Positions 16,933-25,393 of a DNA stretch of 64,000 nucleotides are shown piece by piece. Position 1 is the stretch's first letter, and each line of letters starts with the position of its first letter. Origin of the DNA: Curtobacterium sp. MCPF17_052 (GTDB lineage: Bacteria; Actinomycetota; Actinomycetes; Actinomycetales; Microbacteriaceae); the NCBI RefSeq assembly GCF_003234085.1, contig NZ_QKSD01000011.1:1-64000 (forward strand), read 5' to 3'. The position numbers and the translations under genes are program-made. Below the pieces are notes generated by a model. The model was given only the letters and a program-made list of their open reading frames with translations, was not told where the DNA came from and ran no database searches.

Positions 16933-17541
16933 TTGTCTTCGCTGTCGACATTGGTTCGTTTGCTCACCGTGATCGTCGCCGCAGGTGCTCTTGCTGGCTG
17001 TGCCTCCGGTCGAACCGACGACCGTGACGATGTCCCCGCGACAGGGCCGGAGGGTCCGTGGATCGCGGAGTTCGCGCAGGCACGACAAGAGGGTTCTCCC
17101 TACGAGCGGACGGTGCTCGCGGACGGTGTGGTCACCGCCGCAGAGCTCAGCGACTCACATCGCCGCATGCAGATCTGCATGCGTGACGGCGGATTCGACC
17201 TCGAGTGGTCCGAGGAAGACACGTACGAGGTGACCGCCTCGAACGGAAGTGAGCTCACCAAGAGCGTGGACGCCGCGCTCGAGAAGACGCGGCTCGCTTG
17301 CCTGGACAAGTGGGACCACAGCATCACCTACCTCCACACGGCGACTCGGCGGAACCCGGAGAAGCAGGACGAAGCGAAGATCACCGTCGCGTGTCTGCAG
17401 AAGTCCGGGCTCGTCGGGAAGGACTACACCGAGCGGAAGTGGCGGTCGGAGAACGACACCGGCATGTTCTCGTTCGACGACTACGACCCTGCTGCCGTGC
17501 AGTGTCGGCTCGACCCGCTCAGCCTCTGGCGGCAGGGATGA
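16933..17541 (+). CDS. Lipoprotein 3 of the four-Cys family
   Basis: A lipoprotein of about 202 residues with lipobox LAGC, following peptide B by 12 bp as lipoprotein 1 follows peptide A. It is very close to lipoprotein 1, sharing RRNPEKQDEA, D-Y-T-E-R-K-W-R and F-S-F-D-x-Y-D, so the peptide-lipoprotein pair has been duplicated as a unit. The start is uncertain: TTG 16933 gives a short basic N-terminus, TTG 16951 is also possible, and no clear Shine-Dalgarno is present. The stop overlaps the ATG of the adaptor gene, linking the peptide part to the pump part of the operon. Confidence 0.75.
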   Translation: MSSLSTLVRLLTVIVAAGALAGCASGRTDDRDDVPATGPEGPWIAEFAQARQEGSPYERTVLADGVVTAAELSDSHRRMQICMRDGGFDLEWSEEDTYEVTASNGSELTKSVDAALEKTRLACLDKWDHSITYLHTATRRNPEKQDEAKITVACLQKSGLVGKDYTERKWRSENDTGMFSFDDYDPAAVQCRLDPLSLWRQG

Positions 17542-18701
17542 GCGGGCGACGCAGCGCAGCCGTGTCCGGCTCACTCATCGGCCTCGGCAGCCTGCTCGTC
17601 GCGGCCGCCGCCGCGGTCGGTGCGGTCGTGGCGCTCCCGACCGACCCACCCGCGGCACTGCGGACGGCGTCTCCGGTCCAGACCGTGGCGGTCACCGAGC
17701 GGACGGACGCCGACGAGCACCAGGTGCAACTCGCGCTCGACCCCGGTGCGCCCCGATCGGTGGTGACGAGCCGGACCGGCATCGTCACGTCCTCGTCGTG
17801 TTCGACGGGCGGGGTTCTTCGCAGCGGCACGGAGATCGCCCGGGTCGACGACGTGCCGGTCATCGCGTTCGCGAGCAGGACGCCGCTGTTCCGGGACCTC
17901 ACGCTCGACGACCGGGGAGAGGACGTCCGCGGTCTCCAACAGGAACTCGCCCGACTCGGCTCGACGATCGCGGTCGACGGAATCGTCGGACCGGGGACGC
18001 TCCGGGCGACGAGGTCGTTCCTCCTGTCCCACGACGTCCCCCGGGCGGCGGTACCGGACGACACGATCGAGCGCTCGGCGTTCGCCTGGATCCCGGCGGC
18101 CGAGGCGACGGTCCGGACGTGCACCGCCGTGGTCGGGGCGCCGGTCGACGCCGACGGCACACTCGTCGAACTGCCCGCGGAGCTGCGGGGTGCCCGGATC
18201 GAGCAGCTCCCGTCGGAGGCCGTGGCTGGCGCACGCGAGATCGCCGTCGGGCAGTTGCGCACGGCCGTCGACGACAACGGTGTGGTGACGGACCCGGACG
18301 CACTGACGCAGATCGGTGCCCTGCCGGAGTACGCCGCCACCGTTGCTTCTGCGGACGGCGTGCCGACGCTGCCGGCGTCGTGGGTGCTCGCCGAGCCGCT
18401 CGAGGTCCGCGTCGTGCCCCCGAGTGCGCTCTGGGATGTTCGGGACCACCATGCGTGCGTCCAGCCGGTGCCCGGCGATCCGGTCCGGGTCGAGGTGGTC
18501 GGCTCGGAGCTCGGGCAGTCGTTCATCCGCGTCGACCCGGGCGGGACCGCCGACCCCGCGACCGCCGACCCCGCGACCGCCGACCCCGCGACCGCCGACC
18601 CCGCGACCGCCGAACCCGCGACCGCCGGCCCCGCGACGGCCGTCCCGACACCGCTCGATCGCGTCCGCGTTGTCCCGGACACCGGTCGGTCATGCCGGTG
18701 A
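17538..18701 (+). CDS. Membrane-anchored peptidoglycan-binding adaptor of the ABC pump
   Basis: A 387-residue protein with one N-terminal membrane anchor (residues about 8-33) and an extracytoplasmic part. The segment GIVTSSSC to VDDVPVIAF (81-111) resembles the lipoyl-like hairpin of MacA/HlyD adaptors. Residues 127-162 look like a PG_binding_1 domain (GEDVRGLQQELARLG, then VDGIVGPGT). Such adaptors occur in actinobacterial pumps next to an ATPase and a MacB/FtsX-type permease, as here. The C-terminus carries six 5-residue A-T-A-D-P repeats (DNA 18546-18635), possibly a wall-spanning linker. It overlaps the preceding lipoprotein by four bases. Confidence 0.8.
   Translation: MSGRRSAAVSGSLIGLGSLLVAAAAAVGAVVALPTDPPAALRTASPVQTVAVTERTDADEHQVQLALDPGAPRSVVTSRTGIVTSSSCSTGGVLRSGTEIARVDDVPVIAFASRTPLFRDLTLDDRGEDVRGLQQELARLGSTIAVDGIVGPGTLRATRSFLLSHDVPRAAVPDDTIERSAFAWIPAAEATVRTCTAVVGAPVDADGTLVELPAELRGARIEQLPSEAVAGAREIAVGQLRTAVDDNGVVTDPDALTQIGALPEYAATVASADGVPTLPASWVLAEPLEVRVVPPSALWDVRDHHACVQPVPGDPVRVEVVGSELGQSFIRVDPGGTADPATADPATADPATADPATAEPATAGPATAVPTPLDRVRVVPDTGRSCR
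18546..18635 (+). repeat. 15-bp in-frame minisatellite
   Basis: Six tandem 15-bp units of ACCGCCGACCCCGCG type encode repeated Thr-Ala-Asp-Pro-Ala in the tail of the adaptor. The first four are identical and the last two differ by one base each. Copy number could vary without a frameshift. Confidence 0.9.
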
Positions 18702-19294
18702 GCCTCCGCGGAGTCGGGCACCGGTGGCCGAACGGGACCGGGCTGTTCCACGACGTCGACCGGACCTTCGACGACGGCACGGTGACGGCGCTCATCGGCC
18801 CGAGCGGCTCCGGCAAGTCGACCCTGCTCGCGATCCTCGCGCGGATGACCACCCCGACGTCCGGACGCGTGGAGCTACCCGACGACGCGGCCGTGCTCTG
18901 GGTGTTCCAGAACCCCCACGGTGTTGCTCGGCGCACGGCCCTCGACCACGTGACCCTGCCGCTGCTCGCTCACGGGATGCGCCGGCGGGCAGCGGAGCAG
19001 CGGGCACGGACGATCCTCGAGCGCTTCGGCCTGGCGCCCCGAGCGACGGCGCGTTTCCGTGAGCTGTCCGGCGGCGAGGCGCAACGGCTGATGCTCGCCC
19101 GGGGTGTGGCCGCGGCGCCGACCCTGATGCTCGTCGACGAACCGACCGCCCAGCTCGACCGGACGACCGCGGCAGAGGTGAACGGCGTGATCGCCGAACT
19201 CGCAGCCGCCGGCACGACCGTCGTCGTCGCGACGCACGACGACGCCACACGGTCTGCATGCGGCGAGGTCCTGGACCTCGGTGCGTTCCGGTGA
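18692..19294 (+). CDS. ABC transporter ATP-binding protein (LolD/MacB type)
   Basis: A 200-residue cytoplasmic ATPase. All motifs are present: Walker A GPSGSGKST, Q-loop W-V-F-Q-N-P, signature LSGGEAQR, Walker B LMLVDEPT and switch His in ATHDD. The short length fits the LolD/MacB/SalX group, which energises mechanotransmission-type pumps rather than classical exporters. The ATG lies 10 bp inside the adaptor gene. It pairs with the permease downstream to export an amphiphilic peptide or remove it from the membrane. Confidence 0.92.
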   Translation: MPVSLRGVGHRWPNGTGLFHDVDRTFDDGTVTALIGPSGSGKSTLLAILARMTTPTSGRVELPDDAAVLWVFQNPHGVARRTALDHVTLPLLAHGMRRRAAEQRARTILERFGLAPRATARFRELSGGEAQRLMLARGVAAAPTLMLVDEPTAQLDRTTAAEVNGVIAELAAAGTTVVVATHDDATRSACGEVLDLGAFR

Positions 19295-20403
19295 GTCCTC
19301 GCACCGTCCCCGCGAGGACCCGGCACCCCATGCGCGTGACCGAGGTACTGCGCGAGGCCTGGCGCGACCTGGCGACCGGCGCGGGCTCCGCGGTGGCGTG
19401 CGCGGTCGTGCTCGCGGTGTTGATCGGCGGTGTCGTCGGCCTCCGGACCCAGACCGTCGCCGGGGACGTCCGTGCTGCCGCCCAGTGGGTGGTGTCCGGG
19501 GCGGCAACGCAGGTGTTCACTGCGGCGGGACGGATCGACGGTCGCGCGTGCGCGGCGCTCGCGGACGAGCCGGACGTCCTGGCGGCCGGGGCGCTCCGCC
19601 GGCTCGACGACGGCATGGTGGTCGCAGCGCTCCCGGGGACCTCGATCCCGACCTACGAGGTGACGAGCGGGGCGACCTCGCTCTTCAGCGTCACCGGGAC
19701 GACCGGCGGTCCGGGTGTCGTCGTCGCGCCCGAGGTGGCCGACGAGCTGGGCGTCCATCCGGGCAAGCAGATCGTGACGCCGGACGGGCCGGTCCCCGTC
19801 GCGGGCGTCTACTCGTACCCGGACGACGGCCGGGACCCCGACCTGGCGTACGCGGTCCTGGCGCCGACCGCTGTCGACGACGCACCCTTCGACGCCTGCT
19901 GGGCGACGATCTGGCCGGAGGACGAGACAGCCCTCGCGAGCGTGCGGCGGACGCTGCTGCCGGCGACCGGTTCCGAGAAGGGCGAGCGGTCGACCCTCGG
20001 CCAGCTCAACCCGCGGTCCGGAACGGCGTTCGCCCCGAGCGAGCTCCCGACGCCGGGCGTACTCGAGGGAGCCGCACTCGGACTCGGACTGGTCGTCGGG
20101 GGCGCGGCGGTCCTCCGTCGGCGCCTGTCGATCGCCTCCGACCGGCACGTCGGCGTCAGCACGGCAGCGCAGGCACTCGGCATCGCGGTCCAGCACCTCG
20201 CGTGGGGTGTGGTCGGAACCGCCCTGGCGCTCGCCGTGTCCGTCGTACTGGTGCGGGGCCTCCCGGTCGCTGACGGGCTGCCGATCGTCGCGGGTGGCGT
20301 GGTCCTCTGCGGGCTCGGGCTCGTCGGTGCGGTCGCGGGCGGCGCGGCCGCGGTCCCCCTCATCCGGGAGCGAGCGTTGCACCGCTACTTCCGCACCCGC
20401 TGA
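19291..20403 (+). CDS. FtsX/MacB-type ABC permease
   Basis: A 370-residue permease with one N-terminal helix (VACAVVLAVLIGGVVGL), an extracytoplasmic domain of about 200 residues, and three C-terminal helices, the topology of type VII (MacB/FtsX/LolC) ABC permeases. The GTG at 19291 overlaps the ATPase stop; an ATG at 19330 is an alternative start. It is the last gene of the bacteriocin-like operon. Because the two peptides carry Sec signals, the pump is more likely to give self-protection than to secrete them. That is inference. Confidence 0.85.
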   Translation: MSPRTVPARTRHPMRVTEVLREAWRDLATGAGSAVACAVVLAVLIGGVVGLRTQTVAGDVRAAAQWVVSGAATQVFTAAGRIDGRACAALADEPDVLAAGALRRLDDGMVVAALPGTSIPTYEVTSGATSLFSVTGTTGGPGVVVAPEVADELGVHPGKQIVTPDGPVPVAGVYSYPDDGRDPDLAYAVLAPTAVDDAPFDACWATIWPEDETALASVRRTLLPATGSEKGERSTLGQLNPRSGTAFAPSELPTPGVLEGAALGLGLVVGGAAVLRRRLSIASDRHVGVSTAAQALGIAVQHLAWGVVGTALALAVSVVLVRGLPVADGLPIVAGGVVLCGLGLVGAVAGGAAAVPLIRERALHRYFRTR

Positions 20404-20505
20404 TGCGAGCACCCCGCAGGCGGCGGCACTGCACCGCACCGCAGCTCACCTCAGCTCGCCGCAGCAAGGCTGCACGGCCGGGAGGCGCGGCCCACGCCCG
20501 ACACG

Positions 20506-21417
20506 TCACCCGCGCCCGGCTGTGGTCACCTCGATGCGGTTGGCCCACGGGTCCTCGAACGCGACCGTCCGCCCGTCGTCCGCGGTCTGCACCCCGGCGT
20601 CCCGCATCCGCGCGGTCAGTGCGCCCAGGTCGTCGGCGGCGGGGACCTCGATCCGGACGAGTCCGAGTCCGAGCGCCTGCTGCCGCCGGCCCGCCCCTCG
20701 GGAGTTCCACGTGTTCATCGCCATGTGGTGGTGGTACCCGCCGGCGCTGACGAACAGCGCCTGGCTGCCCATCGCCGCGGTGGTCGCGAAACCGAGGGTG
20801 TCGACGTAGAACGCCTTCGCCGAGGCCACGTCGCCGACCGACAGGTGCACGTGGCCGACGCGGCCGGGCCGGGTGTCGGCGTGCTCGAGCGCCTCGGCGG
20901 TGAGGTGCTCCTGCAGGAACGCGTTCGGGTCGATGTACACGGTGTCCATGTCGACCGAGCCGTGCGTCCACGACCACTCGGTGCGGTCGCGGTCCCAGTA
21001 CAGCTCGACGCCGTTGCCCTCGGGGTCCGTGAAGTAGAAGGCGTTGCTGACGAGGTGGTCGGCGCTGCCGGTGAACGACTGCGGGTACCGCGTGGCGACG
21101 GAGTACAGGGCGGCGGCGAGGTCCGCTCGGTCGTCGAACACCACGGCCGTGTGGAACAGTCCGGCCTGCCCGGGACTCGCCTGCCGGAGTGCGGGCTCGT
21201 GCTCGAGCACGACGACCGGCACGGCGAGCGCGCCGCCAGCTGGCACACTGCCGCCACCCGGTACGGGCCGCCCGAGCACGACCCGCGCCCCCTCCTGCAC
21301 GAGCACCGTCAGCCGCACGCCGTCCCGGTAGAAGGCCGTCATGGCGTCGAGGTCGGCGACCCGGAGCGTCACGGCGCCCATCCCGGTGTCCGCGGCGAGG
21401 AGGTCCTGCGAGTTCAT
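20506..21417 (-). CDS. Two-domain VOC (glyoxalase/dioxygenase-like) protein
   Basis: A 303-residue protein with two VOC modules, starting G-A-V-T-L-R-V-A-D-L and, in the second half, G-H-V-H-L-S-V-G-D-V. It resembles CatE-type catechol-2,3-dioxygenase-like proteins. Candidate metal ligands are the His in GLFHTAVV, the Glu in GNGVELYWDRD and the His in GHVHLSV. Substrate unknown. The start ATG 21417 is fixed by a promoter whose -10 ends six bases upstream; an in-frame GTG at 21447 overlaps the -35 and is rejected. Confidence 0.85.
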   Translation of the reverse strand: MNSQDLLAADTGMGAVTLRVADLDAMTAFYRDGVRLTVLVQEGARVVLGRPVPGGGSVPAGGALAVPVVVLEHEPALRQASPGQAGLFHTAVVFDDRADLAAALYSVATRYPQSFTGSADHLVSNAFYFTDPEGNGVELYWDRDRTEWSWTHGSVDMDTVYIDPNAFLQEHLTAEALEHADTRPGRVGHVHLSVGDVASAKAFYVDTLGFATTAAMGSQALFVSAGGYHHHMAMNTWNSRGAGRRQQALGLGLVRIEVPAADDLGALTARMRDAGVQTADDGRTVAFEDPWANRIEVTTAGRG

Positions 21418-21423
21418 CCCTCC

Positions 21424-21452
21424 AGTCTGCGCCCCGTTCGGTGACACGTCAA
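21424..21452 (-). promoter_or_regulatory. Leaderless promoter of the VOC gene
   Basis: On the minus strand -35 TTGACG (plus 21447-21452), a 17-bp spacer and -10 CAGACT (plus 21424-21429) are followed by six bases and the ATG. Transcription would begin at or next to the start codon. This is the best-formed example of the leaderless pattern in the window. Confidence 0.7.
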
Positions 21453-21486
21453 CGACTCCGGGTCGGTGCCCCCGGCACAGCGCCTG

Positions 21487-22266
21487 TCACTTCGCGCTGA
21501 ACCCACCGTCCGTCTTGAGCAGCTGCCCGTTCACCCATCCGCCGTCCGGCCCACACAGGAACCCGACGAGCGCCGCGGTGTCGGTGGGCATCGACGGCCG
21601 TCCGAGCGGGGTCTGGTCGACCGCGGCCTGCCGGATCTCGTCCGTCATCCACCCCGTGTCGTTCGGCCCCGGGTTGATGGTGTTCGCACTCACCCGCACG
21701 TCCCCGAGCTCGATCGCAGCCCCCACGATCAACCGGTCGAGCGCGCCCTTGCTCGTGCCGTAGGGCAGGTTGAACCCGACGTGGTCACTCGTCAGCGCGA
21801 TCACCCGACGCCGATCGAGCGGCGCGTCGGCCCCCTCGCGGAGTCGCCGCGCGTACGCCTGCACGATGAGGAACGGGGCGCGGACGTTCACGGCCAGGTG
21901 CTTGTCGAACGACTCGACGGTGGTCGTCGCGAAGTCCGAGTCCACCGACTCGCAATGCGACATCACGACGGCCGTCACCGGCACGCCCGCTTCGGCCTCG
22001 GCGCGGCCGACGAGTGCGGCCGCCTGCTCCGGGTCGGCCAGGTCGACCGGGAGGCGCGTCACGGCAGCTCCCGTCGCCACACACTCCGCGACGACCGCGT
22101 CCACGCCGTCCGGGTCGGCGCCCCCGTGCACCCGCTCGTCGTACGGCCCCCACCAGCTGATCGCGAGGTCCCACCCGTCGGCGGCCAGACGCGTCGCGAT
22201 CGCGGCTCCGATCCCGGCTCGTCGGCCGACCCCGGTCACCAGGGCGAGTGGTCTGCGGTTCGTCAT
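21487..22266 (-). CDS. Short-chain dehydrogenase/reductase
   Basis: A 259-residue NAD(P)-dependent SDR. The cofactor motif TGVGRRAGIG is at residues about 9-18, a central S-D-H follows, and the catalytic Y-G-T-S-K pair (YxxxK) is present. C-terminal N-P-G-P-N-D-T and the G-x-x-N-G-Q-x-L-x-x-D-G-G end are typical of FabG-like classical SDRs. The substrate is not predictable; similar proteins are annotated as 3-oxoacyl-ACP reductases. The start at 22266 was chosen because GGAGG lies five bases upstream. Confidence 0.88.
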   Translation of the reverse strand: MTNRRPLALVTGVGRRAGIGAAIATRLAADGWDLAISWWGPYDERVHGGADPDGVDAVVAECVATGAAVTRLPVDLADPEQAAALVGRAEAEAGVPVTAVVMSHCESVDSDFATTTVESFDKHLAVNVRAPFLIVQAYARRLREGADAPLDRRRVIALTSDHVGFNLPYGTSKGALDRLIVGAAIELGDVRVSANTINPGPNDTGWMTDEIRQAAVDQTPLGRPSMPTDTAALVGFLCGPDGGWVNGQLLKTDGGFSAK

Positions 22267-22372
22267 GCGGGCCTCCATCCCGACCGTGCGGCGGTGCGCG
22301 GTCCTGACCACCTTGGCATCGCATCCGGTTGCTCGTCAGCCGGACCGGGCCGGGACGGGCCAAGATGGACCG

Positions 22373-22906
22373 ATGCCCCCTGAACGCCGAGGTCGCCGCC
22401 CGCGACCCCAGGACCTGCCGGTCGAGCACGTCCGCGACCGCATGTCGTCGTACATCTACGGCAACATCACCGTCCTCGCCGTCGCGATCGCCGTCTCGCC
22501 GGAGCAGATCCAGCACGGCTCCGCGGTCCTGACGGTGCTCGCGACCGCGGTCCTGACGTACCTGGCGCACGTGCTCGCGCACCTGGTGGCGCATTCCATC
22601 GGCGCCACCGGTGACGAGGACGCCCGTCGCGAGACCGTCGCCGTCATCACGCGGAACGCGAACCCGATCGCGACCTCCGGTCTGATCCCGGCCGTGCTCT
22701 ACGCGGCCGCGTGGCTCGGGTGGCTGCCGGCGGAGTGGGCGCAGATCGCGGCGGTCGTCATCCTGGTCGCGCGCATCGGCCTGGTCGGGGTGTTCCTCCA
22801 GCGGTTCAGCGGCAAGCAGCCGTCGTTCCTGGGCCTGTGGGGCGGGATCGTGCTCGCCGCGGTCGCGCTCGCGATCTCACTCGTGAAGGTCGTGGCGACA
22901 CATTGA
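22373..22906 (+). CDS. Hypothetical four- to five-TM membrane protein
   Basis: A 177-residue membrane protein I do not recognise. Hydrophobic segments lie at about residues 30-42, 50-75, 103-120, 124-145 and 155-173. A His pair in the second segment (AHVLAHLVAH) stands out. The N-terminus is basic and Pro-rich. CAAGAT ends six bases before the ATG, so it is probably leaderless. The stop overlaps the TTG start of the signal peptidase gene, so it is co-expressed with lepB. Confidence 0.7.
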   Translation: MPPERRGRRPRPQDLPVEHVRDRMSSYIYGNITVLAVAIAVSPEQIQHGSAVLTVLATAVLTYLAHVLAHLVAHSIGATGDEDARRETVAVITRNANPIATSGLIPAVLYAAAWLGWLPAEWAQIAAVVILVARIGLVGVFLQRFSGKQPSFLGLWGGIVLAAVALAISLVKVVATH

Positions 22907-23535
22907 GCAGTGACACACCGATCGAAGGCGCAGCCGACGAGCGTCGCAGGTCGACCAGGCGGTTCCTCCGCGACCTGGTGATCATCGTGGTGGCGGCCCT
23001 GCTCGCGTCGTTCCTGGTGAAGGCGTACCTGGTCCGCTCGTTCTACATCCCGTCGGAGTCGATGGAGAACACGCTCCTGGTCGGCGACCGGGTGCTGGTG
23101 AACGAACTCGTGCCCGGGGTGATGCCACTGGAGCGCGGTGACGTCGTGGTCTTCCGCGACCCGAACGCGTGGCTCAGCCCGGGACAGGGTGAGGACCTCA
23201 TCAAGCGGGTGATCGGCCTGCCGGGGGACCGGGTGGAGTGCTGTGACGCACAGGGCCGGCTGTCCGTGAACGGGCACGCCGTCGACGAGCCGTACGTGCG
23301 GCTGCCGGAGGACGTGAAACGGGTGTCGGGCGAGGACTTCTCGATCACAGTGCCGGAGGGGCGGATCTGGGTGATGGGCGACAACCGCTACAACTCGGCG
23401 GACTCACGGATCCACGGCAACGTCCCGATGGACGACGTGGTCGGACGCGCCTTCGTCATCACCTGGCCGGCGGACCGGTGGTCGGTGCTGTCGCGCTACG
23501 GCGCGGAGTGGGACGCGGTCCCCGACCCGCACTGA
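22903..23535 (+). CDS. lepB: Signal peptidase I
   Basis: A 210-residue type I signal peptidase that removes signal peptides on the outer face of the membrane. One N-terminal helix (LVIIVVAALLASFLV) is followed by the catalytic Ser in PSESMENTL and the catalytic Lys in LIKRVIGLPGDRVE; box E, MGDNRYNSADSR, is near the C-terminus. The start is TTG overlapping the upstream stop. It could process the two secreted peptides in this window, though that is a housekeeping role. Confidence 0.95.
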   Translation: MSSDTPIEGAADERRRSTRRFLRDLVIIVVAALLASFLVKAYLVRSFYIPSESMENTLLVGDRVLVNELVPGVMPLERGDVVVFRDPNAWLSPGQGEDLIKRVIGLPGDRVECCDAQGRLSVNGHAVDEPYVRLPEDVKRVSGEDFSITVPEGRIWVMGDNRYNSADSRIHGNVPMDDVVGRAFVITWPADRWSVLSRYGAEWDAVPDPH

Positions 23536-23559
23536 CCGTCGGGGCGCGAGCGGCGGGGC

Positions 23560-23625
23560 GAGACGCCCCGGAAGGCGCGAGACGCCGCCAGATCCGGCGG
23601 CGTCTCAGCACTTCGGCGGCGTCTC
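23560..23625. repeat. Nested GAGACGCC/GGCGTCTC palindrome, copy 1
   Basis: GAGACGCC occurs at 23560 and 23579, and its complement GGCGTCTC at 23599 and 23618. The spacing is 19-20-19 and the centre is a perfect palindromic stem around GATC. The whole 66 bp can fold into one long hairpin. It sits between the convergent lepB and lipoprotein genes and may act as a two-way terminator. Copies 2 and 3 are at 29141 and 53323. Confidence 0.85.
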
Positions 23626-23675
23626 AGCAGTTGAGGGGGCCGTCTGGCGGAGACGCCGGCGTCCGGACGGGAGGC

Positions 23676-23996
23676 TCAGCAACCGACGGTCGTCAGCGTC
23701 ACCTTCGCGACCCGGTCGGCTCGGACCTCTGCGCGCTGCGGGCAGAGGTCGCCCGCCCGGACGGTGACCTCGCCGAGGGGCACGCCCGCGAAGTCCGCGG
23801 TGTCGCCCGGGTAGACCTGCTGGTGCGACGAGGGCTCGCCGTTCGGCAGGAACACCTTCACCTGGTACGGGTGGTCGGCGGCGTTCTTCGACACCGTGAC
23901 GGACACCTGCCCGGTGGGGTTCTCCGCGCCGCAGCCGGTGAGGGCCAGGGTCGCGCCACAGACCAGGGCGAGGGCGGGGGCGACACGGCGGAACAC
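23676..23996 (-). CDS. Small hypothetical lipoprotein
   Basis: A 106-residue lipoprotein with lipobox LTGC at about residues 19-22. The mature part is a single small beta-rich domain (QVSVTVSKN, then YQVKVFLPNG, ending V-G-C) with two further cysteines that could pair. I do not recognise the family. TAGCCT ends six bases before the GTG start, a leaderless arrangement. The stop codon is next to a GACGGGAGGC word (23666-23675). Confidence 0.75.
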   Translation of the reverse strand: MFRRVAPALALVCGATLALTGCGAENPTGQVSVTVSKNAADHPYQVKVFLPNGEPSSHQQVYPGDTADFAGVPLGEVTVRAGDLCPQRAEVRADRVAKVTLTTVGC

Positions 23997-24098
23997 GGAT
24001 CCAGGCTACGCGGGACGCCCGGGTGGCCCGTCCACTGGGGGCATGCGTTCTGGGAACAGCACGCGGGCGGTGTCCGGTATCCGCGTTACCGTGGAGGC

Positions 24099-25304
24099 AT
24101 GAGCATCGAGCACGTGGAGCAGCAGGCGGATCAGGCCCTCGCTCCCGAGACCGCTCGTCGTGCTGCCCTCCTGGCTGCCCTGGACGTCGTGCAGGGCGGG
24201 CCCGAGGAGCGCTTCGAACGCATCACCCGGATCGCCCGAGAGGCCTTCGGCGTCGCCGGGTCCTTCCTCAACCTGGCGGGCGACGACCTGCTCTTCCACA
24301 AGTCGCAGCAGTCGGACGCCGTGTTCCCCGGGTCGACGCCGCTCCAGGACACCTTCTGCGGTCGGACCCTGCACCAGGACGGTCCCGTCGTCGTGGCGGA
24401 CGCCCGCGACGACCTGCGGTTCTCGGACCTGCCGATGGTGAACGACGACCCGAACGTCCGCTTCTACGCCGGGGTGCCGCTGCACGTCGGTGCCGACGCC
24501 ACCAAGGTCGGCACCCTCTGCCTCATCGACCCGGAGCCGCGGACACTCACCGCCGACGACGTCGTCCTGCTGCAGGAACTCGCCGTCTGGGCGGAGCGGG
24601 AACTCGCGACCGGCCTGGACGACGACCGGCTCCGTACCGTGCTGTCCGGCCTGCAGCCGCGGACCGTCGACCTGCCCGGGTGGACCATCGGGGGCACGTC
24701 CATCCCGCACGGCATCGTGTCCGGTGACTTCCACGAGTGGCGCGTCGCCGGGGACACCGTCGACGTGACGGTCGCGGACGTGATGGGCAAGGGCATGGCG
24801 GCCGGACTCCTCGCCGCCGGCATGCGCGGGGCGCTGCTCGCCCGGACCAACGAGGTCCCCGCGACCGCGGTCGCAGCGCTCGAGGAGCAGGTGTCGCCCG
24901 ACCTCAGCGCGGCCGAGGCGTTCGCCACGCTGTTCCACGGCCGACTCGACACCACCACCGGCAGGCTCGACTTCGTCGACGCCGGGCACGGCCTCGTGCT
25001 GCACCTGCACGCCGACGGCACCGAGACCGTCCTGCGCTCCGTCGACCTGCCGATCGGCCTGCACCCCGTCGGGATCGACCGTGCCGTCGGGGAACTCGTC
25101 CTGGAACCCGGTGACTCCCTCTTGCTGGTCAGCGACGGGGCACTCGAACTGTGGGACTCGACCCTGGCCTCGCTGTCCCGACTCGGGGCGCTCTACCGGA
25201 AGTCGCCGGACCTCGGCACGTTCCTGGCCGGCGTCCGTGGGCGCGCGATCGAGCACGACCCGGGTGACGACCTGACCGTCGTCGTGGTCTCCCGCGACGC
25301 CTGA
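24099..25304 (+). CDS. GAF-domain PP2C (SpoIIE/RsbU-type) phosphatase
   Basis: A 401-residue soluble regulator. Residues about 30-170 form a GAF sensor domain, and the rest is a SpoIIE-type PP2C phosphatase with metal ligands in V-S-G-D-F-H-E, V-A-D-V-M-G-K-G, F-V-D-A-G-H-G and S-D-G-A. It probably dephosphorylates an anti-sigma-factor antagonist in a partner-switch stress pathway, but no kinase or antagonist gene is nearby. TACCGT ends six bases before the ATG. Confidence 0.88.
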   Translation: MSIEHVEQQADQALAPETARRAALLAALDVVQGGPEERFERITRIAREAFGVAGSFLNLAGDDLLFHKSQQSDAVFPGSTPLQDTFCGRTLHQDGPVVVADARDDLRFSDLPMVNDDPNVRFYAGVPLHVGADATKVGTLCLIDPEPRTLTADDVVLLQELAVWAERELATGLDDDRLRTVLSGLQPRTVDLPGWTIGGTSIPHGIVSGDFHEWRVAGDTVDVTVADVMGKGMAAGLLAAGMRGALLARTNEVPATAVAALEEQVSPDLSAAEAFATLFHGRLDTTTGRLDFVDAGHGLVLHLHADGTETVLRSVDLPIGLHPVGIDRAVGELVLEPGDSLLLVSDGALELWDSTLASLSRLGALYRKSPDLGTFLAGVRGRAIEHDPGDDLTVVVVSRDA

Positions 25305-25329
25305 CCCGCGCCAGACGCCGGGCAGGCGG

Positions 25330-25393
25330 CCCCGAGGTCCCGCGGCCCCGATGTCTCGCGGTGCCGAGGCCCCGCGGCCGTCAGGCCCCGAGG
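25330..25393. repeat. 16-bp tandem repeat running into the purC stop
   Basis: Units of CCCCGAGGTCCCGCGG type start at 25330, 25346 and 25362, with a degenerate fourth at 25378 that covers the purC stop codon and last codons. This is the same situation as the 15-bp repeat at 2029-2088. Confidence 0.75.

Noticed and set aside
20506..21447. GTG 21447 as start of the VOC gene
   Set aside because: It falls on the -35 of a well-formed promoter whose -10 is six bases before ATG 21417.
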